Of a stretch of DNA of 64,000 bases, positions 60,471-64,000 are shown one piece after another (positions within the stretch are counted from its first letter, which is position 1; every line of letters starts with the position of its first letter). The stretch comes from Phymatolithon calcareum (lineage: Eukaryota; Rhodophyta; Florideophyceae; Hapalidiales), in NCBI GenBank assembly GCA_977006965.1, contig OZ345374.1, positions 1,426,001 through 1,490,000 on the forward strand, written 5' to 3'. The translations under genes and the position numbers were made by a program. Below the pieces are notes generated by a model. That model saw only the letters and a list, made by a program, of their open reading frames with translations. It searched no databases and had not been told where the DNA came from.

Positions 60471-62095
60471 TAGAAACGTTTTTCACTTTTCTAACGTTAG
60501 GTAACGTTATATAACGTCCGAAAAGTTATATATATAGTATCAAATATGAAGGCAAAAATAACGTAGTATCTTACTATTTCCCTGCGATAGGTGCTCCCAG
60601 AACCAAGAATCTTATAAAACAAAGAAAGAACAGTTTACGATTTTGCGCAATGGCACTCTCGAAGAGTACGCCGTGTCTTTCACTGGTCCCTGAGGGTCCC
60701 TTCCGGCAACACGCGTTCCATTACTAGGCTCAATCCTCGATGGAAAGAGATTTAGAGGCCACCACGCAAACGTGAACGACGATGCGACCCAGGCCTCGTG
60801 CTATAGACGCTACAGGACTGTACAAAGAGAACCAAACTAAACTTAAAATTTTAACAAAAGGGAGGTGAGCGGGAAAGAGAAAAGGTCGATTGAGTTGAGC
60901 CAGGATGGATGTGCTGCCACTAAGGCTGAGAGTTGCGAGTGGGCGTGGATGAAGTCAGCGGGCTGACGTTGTTGCTTGAGAGACCGACAGACATCCGGGT
61001 CGGCCTTTTGAAGACGTTTCCAGAGCAGGAAGTTCCATTTCGGGGTTGAGTTCAAATTGTGCATGCAACTGGAATTCTGAAAGTGAACGCCATGGTGGAC
61101 ACCTCTTTCGCCGTTTGAGGAATAGGAGAACACTGAGTTTGAAGGTGTATGCTTTTCCCAGTTTGGTGCTTGAGTTGGCGGTACCGGTAAACCATTCTTA
61201 GGTGGAATTCAAAATCCGCAACGAGTAGAATATTGAAGTTGAATCCGACCGTGGGTACCATATATACCTCTTGAAAAAGAAGCGGTTATGGTGTTCGCAG
61301 CTCCCCGGGGCGATTCGTGAGCTCTTCTGCTTTCGAAATAAAACATTTTTTCGTGCCTCGAAATCTACAATTTTTTCTTTATTATAATATTATCTTCTTA
61401 CAGTCCACTTACGACTTTCTCTCCACTTCTATGTCCACGGACAGCGTTTCAGAAAAAGTACTGTATTCTGTCGCCACGTATGTATCGTCACCAAATATTC
61501 GTCATGGGACATTACTATGTCTGTTATTAGAAGTGAGAACTTCGGTTTTCATTTTAAAACTGAAGTGCTAAAATCTTAATTCAAACCTAAGGCTTCGATT
61601 TTGTCGGTGTTTTCAGCTGCACACGCAAAAACTGTATTACACCACGTCGAAAAAACTTTCAAATATGCAATAACATGAACTCACTGCTACAGACATTTGA
61701 CCTAAAAGACTAGCTGGCGAGTAAAGTGAATAATGCATGCTTCATCGAATCAGCCCAACAGGAGAATATGGGCCGCAAGAAGGATCTAATTCAGTTCCAT
61801 TTCACCAGAGCAACCCAGGGATCAATCGGCCTTTCTACATCTAATCCAGACTCAGCCTTCAAAATGCCACGCGTCACGTGCATGCCGGTCTCCATGACAT
61901 GTACTCCAATCAACATGAGAAAGTTGTTTACAACTCAACCTCCTAATCGAAACTATGGGTTTTCAATCGTGTTACATAAGAAGTGAAGCAAGTTTAATGC
62001 ACGCAATAGTGAAGTGCCCACTTTCAGTAACTTCCCCATATCTAATAATAACGTTAAATAACGTTAGCACACATTCGATTTTCTAACGTCGAATT
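60471..62095. repeat. Possible decayed TIR element
   Basis: The left edge has TTAGAAACG, CTAACGTTAGGTAACGTTAT. The right edge, in reverse complement, has GTTAGAAAATCG then GCTAACGTTATTTAACGTTA. These are imperfect inverted repeats about 1.6 kb apart. No transposase recognised inside and no TSD found. Confidence 0.3.
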
Positions 62096-63124
62096 GTCGA
62101 AACATTTTTAATTAAATGGATTTATTGAGAAGGTACCATGTATCCCAACTTGAGGAAAGTCGGCATTTTTCTAAGCATGTATACTACTAGCATCGAGGGA
62201 ATAAAGCATGCATTAGTACTACTAGCCTCGAAATTTTCATTTGCCTTTATCAGAATTGCATAGTATCGCGTCTATGGCTCGAACCACTTCATTCTGTGCT
62301 GCAGGGGTCCATGTAGGCTTTCTCAAGACACTGTTGAGTGTTCCAACTGCCCATGCTTCTTGTCTACCTATTTTTCAATCAATTTCCGTGGGTTGCTTGC
62401 GAAGTGACCTACAACCTATCCTGCGCCAAGAATCCTGCGTCCGCTTTCTTTCATCCTCACTGCTCGGTGCAGTAGACCCTTCTTGTAAAACGTGTTTTTC
62501 TTACTTGGCGTTCTTCTTGCTGCTCCTAGACTCGTCGGAGGCCTAATCTATCTTGAAAGTCACTTGCCGTGTGCGACTCTCGAATTCAGTCAAGCGCTTC
62601 GAATTCCAGCTCTGCCCCAGCGTCTTCAGTCGCCTCCACTATCTTTCGAATAATTACCTATTCCATAGCCCCAACACTTAAAAAGCCACCTTCTGCTCTA
62701 CAGTTGTTCGTTACCAACAGTCACGTTGAAATATATCAAAGTTAAGACGCAGTAGATTTTCCCGGCGTCCTCATCTGATTATGTATCGAATTATACTCCA
62801 CGTCACGTGCTTCGCCAATGCTTATAAGTAAAAAATGTTTCTACACGACAACGACACTCCCAACACAAGAACTCAAGAAGACAACAATAGATGAGGCAGT
62901 CACTGTCTCCACGGGCACGCATTTCCTAATAAACGAACACGTACAGACGACTTTACTGTGCGGATGCCCTCCAGTGTACTTTCTGATCACATTTAACAGT
63001 GCAACTACAACCTCGTTCGTTACATGACATTCATAGACGTCCACGACGAATTCCAAAACAACAACATATCGGGTATAGGATTGCCTAGGACCCCAATTGC
63101 CCCAATCAACAATGACAGCAAGCA
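62096..63124. other. No gene recognised
   Basis: Contains the inverse of the repeat at 44190-44305 (about 62110-62250). The remaining frames show no domain. Confidence 0.45.
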
Positions 63125-63210
63125 GGCTTTTGTGGACTACAAAAAGAGAGGTAGCAGCAGAGGAAGCCTTGGCGGTATACTCGTAAGACTTTGAGGCATC
63201 TAAAGAAACG
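63125..63210 (+). mobile_element. LINE family M 3' end, diverged
   Basis: GGTAGCAGCAGAGGAAGCCT, then GGTATACTCGTAAGACTTTG and AGGCATCTAAAGAAAC. Weak match to the other M ends. Confidence 0.4.
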
Positions 63211-63368
63211 TCAAAAATGAGGCGATGCCTACTTGAGCACATTCTTTCTTCCTTTTTAATACGGACTTTCAGAGTTACAGCTCTTGTCTATTAAACTCAA
63301 CACCTAGGAGGCGCTCCTGATATCGCCGTGACTGGACAGTTCAGTTTGAACCCGTTTTTCCAATCGCG

Positions 63369-64000
63369 TCAACCGTCTTCTCCATCGCCTACTAGAGAGC
63401 GCCTTTGCCTCTGGATTTTAATTGTCCTTACAGGCACGTCTTTGACGACCTCTGCTAAGCTTCTCATGTTTTGACTTCTAAAAAGCCCTTTTTCATTTTC
63501 CATGTACTCGATGATGATCTTGTCGAATAGCAGAAGCTTACCTAAGGCTTTCAGTGTGTCCATTTTATTGTCTCCATTCAATTCATATCTTTTCAGGTTG
63601 GATGCCAGGGTTTACTTCCGAATTTTTCCATCGTATTAGTTGAGGGCACCTGTGGAGATCTTCCGAGGATGTATTGAAGCGCCAGTTGTGTGCGTTTCAC
63701 CTTAGGTAGTTTGAGAATTACTGGCAACTTGCTTGTCTTCTCGTGCGGGATTCTCCTTTTCTTCTTCAATGGAAGACGATATCGTTCCATCGTCGGAAAT
63801 CTTGACCGAAGCGTTTCCCTGATTTGTTTGCAAATGTTTAGTTGGTTCAACAAGTGGTTCTCTTTTTCTCCATCGCGTGAACGTCGTTCCTTGTCAACTG
63901 CAGCTCTTGAGTGCTTCTGCTCTCAGAAGTTATTTCTACATTCATCGCTTCTTTCGCCCTTGCTCTACTCAGATTTTAAAAGCTAGAGTTTCCCGTCTTT
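63369..64000 (-). pseudogene. LINE C-like C-terminal fragment, runs off right edge
   Basis: Minus strand: KKKRRIPHEKTSKLPVILKL, ALQYILGRSPQVPS, then, after a frameshift near 63590, KALGKLLLFDKIIIEYMENE. This parallels the LINE C order IPYD...PAILKF, RFPQVST, ALDDLLLF. The upstream portion lies outside the window. Confidence 0.7.

Noticed and set aside
1-64000. CRISPR arrays, bacterial operons or phage modules
   Set aside because: No regular spacer-repeat pattern, ribosome binding sites or phage genes were seen; the intron, SINE and LINE content is eukaryotic.

Overview
The window looks like nuclear DNA of a red alga, most likely a florideophyte of the Chondrus type. This is inferred, not proven: the few host genes are compact and almost intron-free, one is a plastid-type SppA protease, and small gene islands sit in a sea of retrotransposons. 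No rRNA, CRISPR array, plasmid or phage module was seen. Most long open frames in the window are antisense shadows or transposon debris.

Host-gene islands: (1) 17.5-24.7 kb holds a two-domain glycosyltransferase (GT8-like plus GT64), a plastid-type signal peptide peptidase A 46 bp downstream of it, and a tandem-C2 copine-like gene on the opposite strand. (2) 33.1-35.9 kb holds a second, inverted copy of the glycosyltransferase with about 1 kb of its upstream DNA, about 96% identical in protein. (3) 44.5-45.4 kb holds a secreted protein of a bacterial-looking family, with one short intron just after the exon that carries its signal peptide. (4) 52.7-54.2 kb and 57.9-59.2 kb hold a divergent pair of paralogues of an unrecognised membrane-protein family; the second is broken.

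The rest is layered mobile DNA. Many junctions can be read to the base because target-site duplications (TSDs) survive. I use letters for the APE-endonuclease/RT LINE families: A (near-complete copy 11898-15535), B, C, D, E and K; G is a second type with a TTCATTCATT tail, and M is known here only from 3' ends. DNA transposons are four hAT elements (8-bp TSDs, CAGGC ends) and four piggyBac-like elements (PB1-PB4) whose ends all abut CTAG-like tetranucleotides. There is also a degraded Ty1/copia pol lacking its RT, one solo LTR with an empty-site comparison inside the window, and a tRNA-derived SINE seen three times, each time split by a different transposon.

Region by region: 0-3.6 kb LINE pieces and a solo LTR; 1.48-8.05 kb PB1, split by a LINE D, two hATs, a LINE C end and a LINE G end; 8.05-11.5 kb PB2 in opposite orientation; 11.8-15.9 kb LINE A inside LINE B; 16.8-17.4 kb a second LINE A; 17.5-24.7 kb host genes; 24.7-33 kb LINE ends and unexplained DNA; 33-35.9 kb the inverted glycosyltransferase copy; 35.9-37.5 kb copia; 38.2-40.3 kb PB3 split by LINE C and LINE K; 40.5-44.2 kb LINE remnants with a hAT; 44.5-45.4 kb the secreted-protein gene; 46.3-51 kb LINEs, including a LINE D with two nested insertions; 52.7-60.2 kb the membrane paralogue pair with PB4, SINEs and a hAT between and after them; 60.2-63.1 kb mostly unexplained; a LINE runs off the right edge.
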